DNA of 39,786 nt, taken from Rubrimonas sp036788415 (GTDB taxonomy: Bacteria; Pseudomonadota; Alphaproteobacteria; Rhodobacterales; Rhodobacteraceae). Position 1 is the stretch's first letter. The number at the start of each line of letters is the position of its first letter. The stretch lies in NCBI RefSeq assembly GCF_036788415.1, contig NZ_DAIQNN010000024.1, forward strand, positions 1 through 39,786, given 5' to 3'. Shown here piece after piece: positions 33,294 to 39,786 of this stretch. The notes under the pieces were generated by a model. That model searched no databases, was not told the origin of the DNA, and saw only the letters and a program-made list of their open reading frames with translations. The position numbers and the translations under genes are program-made.

Positions 33294-33620
33294 ATGACCA
33301 TGGTCCGTCCCCCAGCGCTCGGCGCGACCCTCGAGGCGCTCGGCCCCGACCGGCCCCGCGCCGCCGAGGAGTCGGCGCGACATGCCGAGTTGCGGCGCGT
33401 CGCCACCGAATTCGAAGCAGTTTTCCTCGCCCAGATGCTCAAGCACGCGGGCGCGGGGAAGACCCCCGAGGCTTTCGGCGGCGGGGCGGGCGAGGACGCC
33501 TTCGCCGACATGCTGACCGGCGAGCAGGCGAAGCTCATGGCCGAGCGCGGCGGGATCGGCCTTGGCGAGCGCCTGTTTCAGGCGCTGCTGGAGAAGGAGG
33601 GCCTCGGCGATGGCCGCTGA
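33294..33620 (+). CDS. flgJ: FlgJ-like rod-binding protein (no muramidase domain)
   Basis: A 108-residue protein corresponding to the N-terminal rod-binding domain of FlgJ. The core is LRRVATEFEAVFLAQMLKHAGAGKTPEAFGGGAGEDAFADMLTGEQAKLMAERGGIGLGERLF. The C-terminal peptidoglycan hydrolase domain of enterobacterial FlgJ is absent, as is common in alphaproteobacteria, so another enzyme must open the wall. GGAG sits 7 nt before the ATG at 33294. It overlaps the next gene by 11 nt. Confidence 0.88.
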   Translation: MTMVRPPALGATLEALGPDRPRAAEESARHAELRRVATEFEAVFLAQMLKHAGAGKTPEAFGGGAGEDAFADMLTGEQAKLMAERGGIGLGERLFQALLEKEGLGDGR

Positions 33621-33987
33621 CCGCGCGCTGCGCCTCATCGACACGATGCTCGACGCGCTGGTGCGCGAGCGCGAATTGCTGATCGCGGGAGATTTCGCCC
33701 TGCTCGAACGCGCCGCCGCCGACCGCGAGCGCCAGAACGCCCGTCTGGCCGCGCTCGGCGCCGAACTCAGCCCGCGCGAAGGCCGCCGCATCGCGCCGAT
33801 GATGCAGAGGCTCCGCACTGAGGCGCTGCGCAACGGCGAATTGCTGGGCGCGGCGCTGCAGGGGGCGGCGGCCGGGCGGCGACGGCTCGAGGAGATCCTC
33901 GAAGCCCATCATCATCTGCGCGGCTACGACGCCTCGGGCCAACCGGTGGACCGCAGCGGCCCCGCCGATCTCGGACGCCGCGCCTGA
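33610..33987 (+). CDS. FlgN-like flagellar chaperone
   Basis: A 125-residue, almost wholly helical protein: LRLIDTMLDALVRERELLIAGDFALLERAAADRERQNARLAALG, then a second helix pair ending LEEILEAHHHLRGYDASGQPV. This matches the pattern of FlgN-type export chaperones for hook-associated proteins FlgK and FlgL. The ATG at 33610 lies within the last codons of the flgJ-like gene. Its neighbours are hook and rod genes, which supports the call, but the family is poorly conserved. Confidence 0.68.
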   Translation: MAADRALRLIDTMLDALVRERELLIAGDFALLERAAADRERQNARLAALGAELSPREGRRIAPMMQRLRTEALRNGELLGAALQGAAAGRRRLEEILEAHHHLRGYDASGQPVDRSGPADLGRRA

Positions 33988-34000
33988 GCCGACGCCCGGG

Positions 34001-34016
34001 CCGGGCGGTCGCCCGG
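34001..34016. terminator. GC-rich hairpin between convergent flgN-like and moaA genes
   Basis: CCGGGCG paired with CGCCCGG around a tiny loop, within a run of C/G, in the 31-nt gap between the two stop codons. It could end transcription from both sides, but there is no T-run. Confidence 0.3.
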
Positions 34017-34018
34017 GG

Positions 34019-35035
34019 TCACCCCCCCGTGACGCTCATGTGGCGCGCGACCTGCCCCCAATCCTCGCGGCGGGAATAATCGAAGTCATGGCCCTTGGGC
34101 TTGCGGGCGATGGCGCGGCGGATCTCGTCGATCAGCGGCGCGTCGTCGTCGGGATGCGCGCGCAGCGGAGCGCGCAGATCGGCGGCGTCGTCCTGGCCGA
34201 GGCACATGTAGAGCGTGCCCGTGCAGGTCACCCGCACCCGGTTGCAGCCTTCGCAGAAATTATGCGTCAGCGGCGTGATGAAGCCGATGCGCGCCCCCGT
34301 CTCCTCGACGCGGACGTAACGCGCGGGGCCGCCGGTGCGCAGCGGGATGTCGGTGAGCCGCCAGCGCTGCGCCAGCCGCGCGCGCACGTCGGAGACCGGC
34401 ATGTACTGGTCGAGACGGTCCTCATTGCCGAGATCGCCCATCGGCATGACCTCGATGAAGGTCAGGTCCATGCCGCGCGCGGCGCACCACTCGGCCATCG
34501 AGACGATCTCGTCGTCGTTGAAGCCCTTGAGCGCCACGGCGTTGATCTTCACCGCGAGGCCGGCCTCCTGCGCGGCGTCGATCCCGTCGAGCACCTGGGC
34601 AAGGCGGCCGCGGCGGGTGACGTCGAGGAACTTCCTCTCGTCCAGCGTGTCGATCGAGACGTTGACGCGCTTCACGCCGCAGGCCGCCAGCTCCCGGGCG
34701 TAGCGGCGCAGCTGGGAGCCGTTGGTGGTCAGCGTCAGCTCGTCGAGGCCGTTTCCGAGGCGTTCGCCCATGTTCCGGAAGAACGCCATCACGTCGCGGC
34801 GCACCAGAGGCTCGCCGCCCGTGATGCGCAACTTCCGCACCCCGAGATCGGTGAAGGCGTTGCAGAGCCGGGTCAGCTCCTCGAGCGTCAGCAGATCCTT
34901 GCGCGGCAGGAAGGTCATCTCCTCCGCCATGCAATAGACGCAGCGAAAATCGCAGCGGTCCGTGACCGACACGCGCAAATAGGTGATCGGACGTGCGAAG
35001 GGGTCGATCAGCGGGGCGCAGCTGGAGCAGGGCAT
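34019..35035 (-). CDS. moaA: GTP 3',8-cyclase MoaA (molybdenum cofactor biosynthesis)
   Basis: A 338-residue radical-SAM enzyme that starts molybdopterin synthesis from GTP. The N-terminal [4Fe-4S] motif has C28, C32 and C35 (CDFRCVYC), with RITGGEPLVRRD downstream. The second cluster is at C261, C264 and C278 (CEGCNRVRVTC...C). The protein ends in the double glycine required for activity (SVTGG). GGGAGG sits 5 nt before the ATG at 35035. The in-frame extension to 35446 would run through the tRNA gene and is not real. No other moa genes are in the window. Confidence 0.97.
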   Translation of the reverse strand: MPCSSCAPLIDPFARPITYLRVSVTDRCDFRCVYCMAEEMTFLPRKDLLTLEELTRLCNAFTDLGVRKLRITGGEPLVRRDVMAFFRNMGERLGNGLDELTLTTNGSQLRRYARELAACGVKRVNVSIDTLDERKFLDVTRRGRLAQVLDGIDAAQEAGLAVKINAVALKGFNDDEIVSMAEWCAARGMDLTFIEVMPMGDLGNEDRLDQYMPVSDVRARLAQRWRLTDIPLRTGGPARYVRVEETGARIGFITPLTHNFCEGCNRVRVTCTGTLYMCLGQDDAADLRAPLRAHPDDDAPLIDEIRRAIARKPKGHDFDYSRREDWGQVARHMSVTGG

Positions 35036-35071
35036 TCGAGCCTCCCGAAGCGTCGTTGGTCTTTTGAGGCG

Positions 35072-35100
35072 ACGATATAGTCGACAGAGGAACTCGGCAA
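35072..35100 (-). promoter_or_regulatory. Candidate sigma-70-type promoter for moaA
   Basis: Read on the minus strand, TTGCCG (35100-35095) and TATCGT (35077-35072) are separated by exactly 17 nt. They lie 37 nt or more upstream of the moaA start. The match to the consensus is partial. Confidence 0.35.
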
Positions 35101-35190
35101 TAACAGCCGGAACGCGGCGCGATGAGGAGACGCAGGGACGCAGGCCGCTGCGACGCCCGTGGACGACGCCGCCGCGCCCGCCGGAAAGCG

Positions 35191-35219
35191 AAAGGGCCGC
35201 CCTTGCGGGGCGGCCCTTT
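35191..35219 (-). terminator. Rho-independent terminator of the tRNA-Ala gene
   Basis: AAAGGGCCGCCC and GGGCGGCCCTTT form a perfect 12-bp stem around a 5-nt loop, 23 nt after the tRNA 3' end on the minus strand. The stem ends in T-rich sequence (CCCTTTCGCTTTCC). Confidence 0.8.
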
Positions 35220-35241
35220 CGGTCGCGGCGGCGATCCGGGG

Positions 35242-35317
<76 letters not shown>

Positions 35318-35345
35318 GAAGGTCGCGCCGCCGTTCACGCCGCGC

Positions 35346-35374
35346 TTTCTACGGAGTGCGCCGCCCCCGCGCAA
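35346..35374 (-). promoter_or_regulatory. Candidate promoter of the tRNA-Ala gene
   Basis: On the minus strand TTGCGC (35374-35369) and TAGAAA (35351-35346) are spaced by 17 nt, and the -10 element is 28 nt before the tRNA 5' end. Spacing is ideal; the hexamers match in part. Confidence 0.45.
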
Positions 35375-35442
35375 GAGGCGATCGCATGGCGCGGGCGCGC
35401 CCGCGACCGCCCTTCCCCGGCCCACGCGACCGGGGCCGAGGC

Positions 35443-35868
35443 TCAACGGCGGGCGTCGTCGTCCTCGTCGTCTCCGAACTCGCCGAGGCCGTCCTCGTCC
35501 TCCTCGTCGTCGTCGTCCTCGAGCAGCACGTCGTCGGCGACGGCGAGGTCGTCCTCCTCCTCGTCCGGTTCGGCCACGACGTCCGCATCGATCCCGGCGT
35601 CGTCGTCGTCGTCCTCGACCGGCAGCGCGTCGTCGTCGTCATCCGTCGCGTCGAGTTCGACGTCGTCGTCCACCAGATCGGCCTCGACGGCGACCGCCGC
35701 CTTGGCGGCGGCGCGCTCGCCCGCGCGCGGACGCTTCCCGCGCACCAGCGCCTCGAGATCGAACGCCGCGCCGCAGTCGGGACAGGCGACGGGATTGCGG
35801 TTGAGATCATAGAATCGCGCGCCGCAGCTGGCGCACAGGCGCTTCACGCCCCATTCCGGCTTGACCAT
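35443..35868 (-). CDS. TIGR02300-type FYDLNR zinc-ribbon protein with acidic tail
   Basis: A 141-residue protein of an alphaproteobacterial family of unknown function. The N terminus has a zinc-ribbon: two C-x2-C knuckles (CASC near residue 12 and CPDC near 29) around the signature FYDLNR. The second half (about 62-141) is a nearly pure Asp/Glu tail broken by a few V, L and A residues. The tail is encoded by GTC/GAC-type triplet runs, which make the DNA repetitive at about 35455-35680. I start at 35868 (MVKPEWGVKR), where family similarity begins, not at the upstream in-frame ATG at 35916. Nucleic-acid or protein binding is only a guess. Confidence 0.88.
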   Translation of the reverse strand: MVKPEWGVKRLCASCGARFYDLNRNPVACPDCGAAFDLEALVRGKRPRAGERAAAKAAVAVEADLVDDDVELDATDDDDDALPVEDDDDDAGIDADVVAEPDEEEDDLAVADDVLLEDDDDEEDEDGLGEFGDDEDDDARR

Positions 35869-36073
35869 GTTCCACCCCGCGCGGCCCGGCGACTGAAAGA
35901 GGAGCGCCGATGCCACAGCGCACGCGACCTGTCAAAGGTTTCGCAAGCGCAGAAGCCCCAGCCTGCGCACGGCCCCCGCCTCGCGACTCGACCGAAAAGC
36001 GCGGCGCGCCTTTCGCACCTGCGAATGCCGCTTGATGCTGCCGCATTGCGCGGGTAATGAATGAATCGAAATC

Positions 36074-37348
36074 ATGACGAGGCGGGACATAATCGTGCTT
36101 TACCATGCTTATGAGCTGACACATGCCGCGATCAGTCCGTTCCGCGTCGCCGCGCAGATGGGCACGCAGGCGCTTCGCAACCCGGTAAATCCGCTGTCCC
36201 ACAGCATGGGCTTCCGTGCGACGGCGGCGGCCTTCGAAATGTTCGTCAACGCCACGCGGCGCTACGGCAAGCCGGAATTCGGCATCGAGACCACCGAGAT
36301 CGCCGGCGAAACCACGCCCATCGTCGAAGAGGTCGTGCACCGCAAGCCGTTCTGCGAACTGCTGCATTTTCGGCGCGACTCAGTGTTGGCGGAGGCGCGC
36401 CACGACCCAAAGGTGCTGATTCTCGCGCCGATGTCCGGCCATTACGCGACGCTGTTGCGCGGCACGGTCGAGGCGATGCTGCCCGAACATGACGTGTACA
36501 TCACGGACTGGATCGACGCGCGCAACGTGCCGCTCAATCAGGGCCGCTTCGACCTCGACGACTACATCGACTACATTGAGGAGTTCTGCGCGGTGCTCGC
36601 GCAGGACGGCGAGCGCCCAGCGGTTATGGGCGTGTGCCAGCCCGGCGTTCCCGCGCTGGCGGCGACGGCGCTGATGAGCGCGCATGAAGCGCCCCACCGC
36701 CCCGCCTCGCTGACACTGATGGGCTCGCCGATCGACAGCCGCGTCAGCCCGACCGAGCCGACCATCCTCGCCGAATCGCGCCCAATCGAGTGGTTTGAGA
36801 AAAACTGCATCGTGACGGTGCCGTTCCCCAATCCGGGCTTCATGCGGCGGGTCTATCCGGGCTTCCTGCAACTCTCCTCATTCATGGCGATGAACCTCAA
36901 CCGCCATGTCGACGCGCATGTGAAGCAGTTCCGCCACCTCGTGCGCGGCGACGGCGACGGCGCGGCGCAGCACCGCGCCTTCTACGACGAATATCTCGCC
37001 GTGATGGATCTTACGGCGGAGTTCTATCTCCAAACGATCGAAGTCGTCTTTCAGAAGCACTCGCTGCCCAAGAACGAGATGATGCATCGCGACGAAGTGG
37101 TCGACCTGCGCGCGGTCCGCGACGTCGGACTGTTCTGCGTGGAGGGCGAGAAGGACGACATCACCGGGGCCGGCCAGACCCGGGCCGCGTTGACGCTGTG
37201 CGAGAACCTGCCGGCGGAGAAGAAGGCTGAGTACGTCCAGCCCAAGGTCGGCCATTACGGCGTTTTCAACGGCAGCCGCTTCCGTCAGCACATCCAGCCG
37301 CGCGTCCGCGACTTCATCCGCGCGCGCCGGCAATGGGTGAAGGGCTGA
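36074..37348 (+). CDS. phaZ: Intracellular polyhydroxyalkanoate depolymerase (PhaZ)
   Basis: A 424-residue cytoplasmic enzyme that breaks down stored poly-3-hydroxybutyrate granules. It has an alpha/beta-hydrolase fold with a cysteine in the nucleophile elbow, GVCQPG (Cys188), as in PhaZa1-type enzymes. A likely acid lies in GEKDDITG and the histidine in KVGHYGVFNG. The N-terminal YHAYELTHAAISPFR segment fits the family. The ATG at 36074 has a poor ribosome site; the GTG at 36095, which would give (M)LYHAYELTH, is an equally good start. It stands alone on the plus strand, divergent from the FYDLNR gene. Confidence 0.93.
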   Translation: MTRRDIIVLYHAYELTHAAISPFRVAAQMGTQALRNPVNPLSHSMGFRATAAAFEMFVNATRRYGKPEFGIETTEIAGETTPIVEEVVHRKPFCELLHFRRDSVLAEARHDPKVLILAPMSGHYATLLRGTVEAMLPEHDVYITDWIDARNVPLNQGRFDLDDYIDYIEEFCAVLAQDGERPAVMGVCQPGVPALAATALMSAHEAPHRPASLTLMGSPIDSRVSPTEPTILAESRPIEWFEKNCIVTVPFPNPGFMRRVYPGFLQLSSFMAMNLNRHVDAHVKQFRHLVRGDGDGAAQHRAFYDEYLAVMDLTAEFYLQTIEVVFQKHSLPKNEMMHRDEVVDLRAVRDVGLFCVEGEKDDITGAGQTRAALTLCENLPAEKKAEYVQPKVGHYGVFNGSRFRQHIQPRVRDFIRARRQWVKG

Positions 37349-37376
37349 CCGCGCGCAGGGGGCGAAGCCCGCGCCG

Positions 37377-38057
37377 ATGGGCGAGGTGATACGGCTCGAC
37401 GATCCCGACATCGCCGTGCGGCTGAACCGTTCGGCGCGGGCGCGGCGCTTCACCCTATCATTGCGGCCCGGCGCCCCCGAAGCGCGCCTGACAGCCCCCG
37501 CCCACGCCCCCGAGCGCGAGGCCCGCGCCTTCCTCCTGCGCCACAGCGACTGGCTGCGCGACGCGATCGCACGGGCGCCCCGGGCGGTGGCGGTTGGCGA
37601 CGGCGCGACGCTTCCGATCGGCGGGCGGATGACGCAGGTGCGGGTCGCGCCGGGTTTGCGGTCGTGCCGGCTGGAAGGCGACGCGCTGCTGGCGCCGGCG
37701 GTCGCCGGCCCTGCGGTGGCGGCCTTTCTGAAACTGCGCGCCCGCGACGCGATCGCGCCCGAGGCGCTGCGGGCGGCGGCGGCGCTGGGGCGGACGCCGC
37801 GCCGGATCGCCTTTCGCGACACGCGCTCGCGCTGGGGCTCGTGCTCGGCGCAGGGCGATCTGGCGTTCTCGTGGCGGCTGGCGATGGCCCCGCCCGAAGT
37901 TCAGGCCTATGTCGCGGTCCACGAGGCGGCGCATCTGGTCGAGATGAACCACGGTCCGGGTTTCTGGGCGCTGGTCGCCCGCCTCATGCCCGACTACCGC
38001 CTGCGCCGCGCCTGGCTGCGCCGCGAGGGCGCGGGGCTGCACCTCTACCGCTTCTGA
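37377..38057 (+). CDS. YgjP-like metallopeptidase (M48-type, WGSC motif)
   Basis: A 226-residue soluble zinc peptidase of the YgjP/UPF0758-like DUF45 family. The zinc motif is HEAAH with H182, E183 and H186, followed by NHGPGFW, where H192 could be a further ligand. The RSRWGSCSAQGDLAFSWRLAM stretch (about 150-170) is a hallmark of DUF45. The length is typical. It lies 28 nt after phaZ in the same direction and may be co-transcribed. The substrate is not known. Confidence 0.9.
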   Translation: MGEVIRLDDPDIAVRLNRSARARRFTLSLRPGAPEARLTAPAHAPEREARAFLLRHSDWLRDAIARAPRAVAVGDGATLPIGGRMTQVRVAPGLRSCRLEGDALLAPAVAGPAVAAFLKLRARDAIAPEALRAAAALGRTPRRIAFRDTRSRWGSCSAQGDLAFSWRLAMAPPEVQAYVAVHEAAHLVEMNHGPGFWALVARLMPDYRLRRAWLRREGAGLHLYRF

Positions 38058-38091
38058 GCGTTCCGCCGACGGTTTCGCCAGCGCGCCCGGG

Positions 38092-38255
38092 ATTAACCGG
38101 GTTTTCAGACAATCCCCCGCAGAAACGCGTGAAGAAGGCGGCTCATCACGAGCTGGGCGGCGCATGCCGCCGATGTCGGAACTGACGGAGCGCGCGCCGG
38201 AGCAGCCGGCGAAGCAGGATCGACGGGGCGAGAACGCGCCGTCCGCGAGAGGGAG
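38092..38255 (+). promoter_or_regulatory. Leader and control region of the first flagellin gene
   Basis: The 204-nt gap before the flagellin gene carries TAACCGG (38094-38100), a TTTTC, CGTGAAGAA (38128-38136) and GAACGCGCC (38232-38240), then a GGAG site (38252-38255). The same ordered motifs occur before the second flagellin. I see no clear sigma-54 or sigma-28 promoter. Confidence 0.4.
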
Positions 38256-38261
38256 CTCGGC

Positions 38262-39500
38262 ATGTCTTCGCTGCTGACCAATAACAGCGCGATGGTGGCT
38301 CTTCAGACGATGCGCGCCATCGGTCGCGACCTCGGCGACGTCCAGAACCAGATCTCGACCGGCAAGAGGATCGCCACGGCGCGCGACAACGCGGCGCTCT
38401 GGAGCATCGCGAGCGTGATGAAAAGCGACGTGACCGGCTTCAAGGCGATCAGCGAATCGCTCTCGCTCGGCGTGGCGACGCTGAACGTGGCGCGCGACGG
38501 CGCCGAGACGGTCGCGCGCGTGCTCGACACGCTCAAGGGGCGCGTGGTCGCCGCGCAGGAGGAAAACGTCGACCGAAACAAGGTCCAGGCCGACGTTGAT
38601 CAGCTGATCGACCAGGTCCGCGTCGTGGTCGCGGGCACGCAGTTCAATGGGCTGAACGCGCTGAACGACTTCCGCGACGTCGACGTGCTTGCCTCGCTCA
38701 ACCGAACGGCGGTGCCCGACGGGGCCGACACCCTCTCGCCCGACTGGGTCCGCTTCCAGACCCACGACCTCTCCACGAAGGACGGGACCGCCGGGACCGA
38801 CCCGGTGACGACGACAATCGCCTACGTTCCGACAACCGCCGAGACCGGCTCGGTAGACGAGGCGGCGGCGACGGCGATCGAATTCGAGTTCGCCGCGCGC
38901 GAAGTGGCGACGGGCGACAGCTACGCGCTGACCCTGACGCCCGACGCCGGCGACCCCAAGACCTACATCTACGTCGCCGCCCCCGGCGACACGCTCAACA
39001 CCGTGGTGCGCGGGCTGGCGCTTCAGATGTCGCTCGACGCGCCCGACGACACCGGCGGGACCGTGACGGTCGCGACCCCCGGCGACCCGACGACGACTGC
39101 GCCCAAGCTGAGCTTCGCGGGCGGCGTCGCCTACACCGCCCTCGTCGAGGTGAATTCCGGCGGCACGCCGACCGGGCGGCTGCGCGGGCTCGACAAGTTC
39201 GACGTGACGAGTGCGGTCGGCGCGGCGGCGGCGCTCGGCGCGATGGAGAGCTACATCGAAGCCGCCATCAGCGCCGCGGCCGAGTTCGGTTCGGCGCAGG
39301 GCGCGATGGACACGGCCGACAGGTTCGTCGGCCGGATGATCGACAGCCTCACCGAAGGCGTCGGCGCGCTGGTCGACGCCGACATGGAGAGCGCCTCGGC
39401 GCGCCTTCAGGCGCTGCAGGTGCAGCAGCAACTCGGCGTGCAGGCGCTCAACATCGCCAACCAGACGCCGCAGAACATCCTCGCGCTATTCCAGCAATAA
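38262..39500 (+). CDS. Flagellin
   Basis: A 412-residue filament subunit. The N-terminal D0/D1 region (about 1-140) has SSLLTNNSAMVALQTMRAIGRDLGDVQNQISTGKRI and GTQFNGLNAL. The C-terminal region (about 320-412) ends QQLGVQALNIANQTPQNILALFQ, as expected. A variable, Thr/Asp-rich D2/D3 insert lies between (about 150-310). It is longer than the roughly 270-residue flagellins of Caulobacter because of that insert. A GGAG site lies 6 nt before the ATG. A second flagellin gene follows 195 nt downstream. Confidence 0.97.
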   Translation: MSSLLTNNSAMVALQTMRAIGRDLGDVQNQISTGKRIATARDNAALWSIASVMKSDVTGFKAISESLSLGVATLNVARDGAETVARVLDTLKGRVVAAQEENVDRNKVQADVDQLIDQVRVVVAGTQFNGLNALNDFRDVDVLASLNRTAVPDGADTLSPDWVRFQTHDLSTKDGTAGTDPVTTTIAYVPTTAETGSVDEAAATAIEFEFAAREVATGDSYALTLTPDAGDPKTYIYVAAPGDTLNTVVRGLALQMSLDAPDDTGGTVTVATPGDPTTTAPKLSFAGGVAYTALVEVNSGGTPTGRLRGLDKFDVTSAVGAAAALGAMESYIEAAISAAAEFGSAQGAMDTADRFVGRMIDSLTEGVGALVDADMESASARLQALQVQQQLGVQALNIANQTPQNILALFQQ

Positions 39501-39695
39501 CCGGCGGATTTTCGAAGAATTGACCCTGTAACGCGGCGTTGACGCTTCCCGTGAAGAATTGCTCCCGACGGCCCAGCAGGACCCGAGGCGGCTTCAACCG
39601 CCACCGTTCAGAAGGACGCGTTCATCGTCGGGGGCCCGCCCCGGCAATCCGGAACAGGCGGCGTCGAACGCGCCCCTCAGACATGGAGACCAGCG
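39501..39695 (+). promoter_or_regulatory. Leader of the second flagellin gene
   Basis: This gap repeats the order of motifs seen before the first flagellin: TAACCGG (39498-39504, starting in the stop codon), TTTTC, CGTGAAGAA (39550-39558) and GAACGCGCC (39666-39674). The last lies exactly 21 nt before the ATG, the same distance as in the first leader. A direct repeat GAAGAATTG occurs at 39514-39522 and 39553-39561. No terminator for the first gene is evident. Confidence 0.4.
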
Positions 39696-39786
39696 ATGTC
39701 GTCGCTTCTCACGAACAACAGCGCCATGGTTGCGCTGCAGACCCTCAAGACCATCAACAAGAACATGGGCGAGGTCCAGAACCAGA
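39696..39786 (+). CDS. Second flagellin (partial, 3' end off window)
   Basis: The first 30 codons of a flagellin open to the right edge: MSSLLTNNSAMVALQTL, then KTINKNMGEVQNQ. The first 16 residues are identical to the upstream flagellin, and differences begin at residue 17. A GGAG site ends 7 nt before the ATG. It is a tandem paralogue produced by duplication. Confidence 0.92.
   Translation, partial: MSSLLTNNSAMVALQTLKTINKNMGEVQNQ

Noticed and set aside
30650..33833. Two very long overlapping open frames (over 1000 codons) on opposite strands
   Set aside because: They are low-complexity, Arg/Ala/Gly-rich and run across flgD, fliK and the flgJ-like gene, which have clear family matches. They arise because GC-rich DNA has few stop codons.
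35455..35680. Possible CRISPR or minisatellite array suggested by repeated GTC runs
   Set aside because: The repeats are triplets in phase with the acidic tail of a real gene, with no spacer-repeat structure.
38058..38261. Sigma-54 (GG-N10-GC) or sigma-28 (GCCGATAA) promoter before the first flagellin
   Set aside because: A GCCGATGT fragment is present, but no matching upstream element lies at the required spacing, and no -24/-12 pair was convincing.

Overview
The window is a GC-rich, gene-dense chromosomal segment of an alphaproteobacterium, most likely of the Rhodobacterales (Paracoccaceae/Roseobacter) type. The evidence is the alphaproteobacterial set of genes: a FYDLNR zinc-ribbon protein with an acidic tail, a PopZ-like protein beside tolC and a pcm-like gene, a LuxR/LuxI pair, an intracellular PHA depolymerase, and a flagellar cluster of the CtrA-type alphaproteobacterial layout. 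I see no insertion sequence, prophage or CRISPR array.

Positions 1-4081 (minus strand) hold most of a branched-chain/amide-type ABC importer, livG-livF-(DUF2333)-livH-livM, with livM running off the left edge. An unusual DUF2333 membrane-anchored protein sits inside the operon. From 4151 to 9908 come a DsbD-domain protein divergent from an AlgH/YqgE protein, a ferredoxin-NADP reductase, a lipoprotein, a PopZ-like protein, a TolC outer-membrane channel and an isoaspartyl methyltransferase-like protein.

Positions 10207-11917 form a quorum-sensing locus: a 70-codon small gene, luxR and luxI. A 19-bp palindrome lies on the luxR stop codon, and the 3' part of luxR is clearly more AT-rich than its surroundings. 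Positions 11974-17682 are housekeeping and stress genes: tandem UspA, tandem DUF1508, an FAD monooxygenase, spermidine synthase, a DUF2157 membrane protein and a PPK2 polyphosphate kinase.

Positions 17734-33987 are flagellar. A leftward operon, fliF-fliH-fliN-fliP-fliG, diverges from a rightward run: fliL, a DUF6468-like gene, motE, motA, a large periplasmic AMIN/TPR-like protein, flgF, flgG, flgA, flgH and a second fliL-like gene. A second divergent pair of units follows (fliK-flgD leftward; flgJ-like and flgN-like rightward). These genes encode the MS ring, part of the C ring, part of the export gate, the stator and its accessory proteins, the distal rod, the L ring, the hook cap and the hook-length ruler. 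FliM, FlgI, MotB, FliI and the hook genes are not in the window.

Positions 34019-38057 hold moaA, a tRNA-Ala(GGC) with a likely promoter and terminator, the FYDLNR protein, a PHA depolymerase and a YgjP-like metallopeptidase. The window ends with two tandem flagellin genes, the second cut by the right edge. Their leaders share several ordered motifs, including one at identical distance from both start codons.
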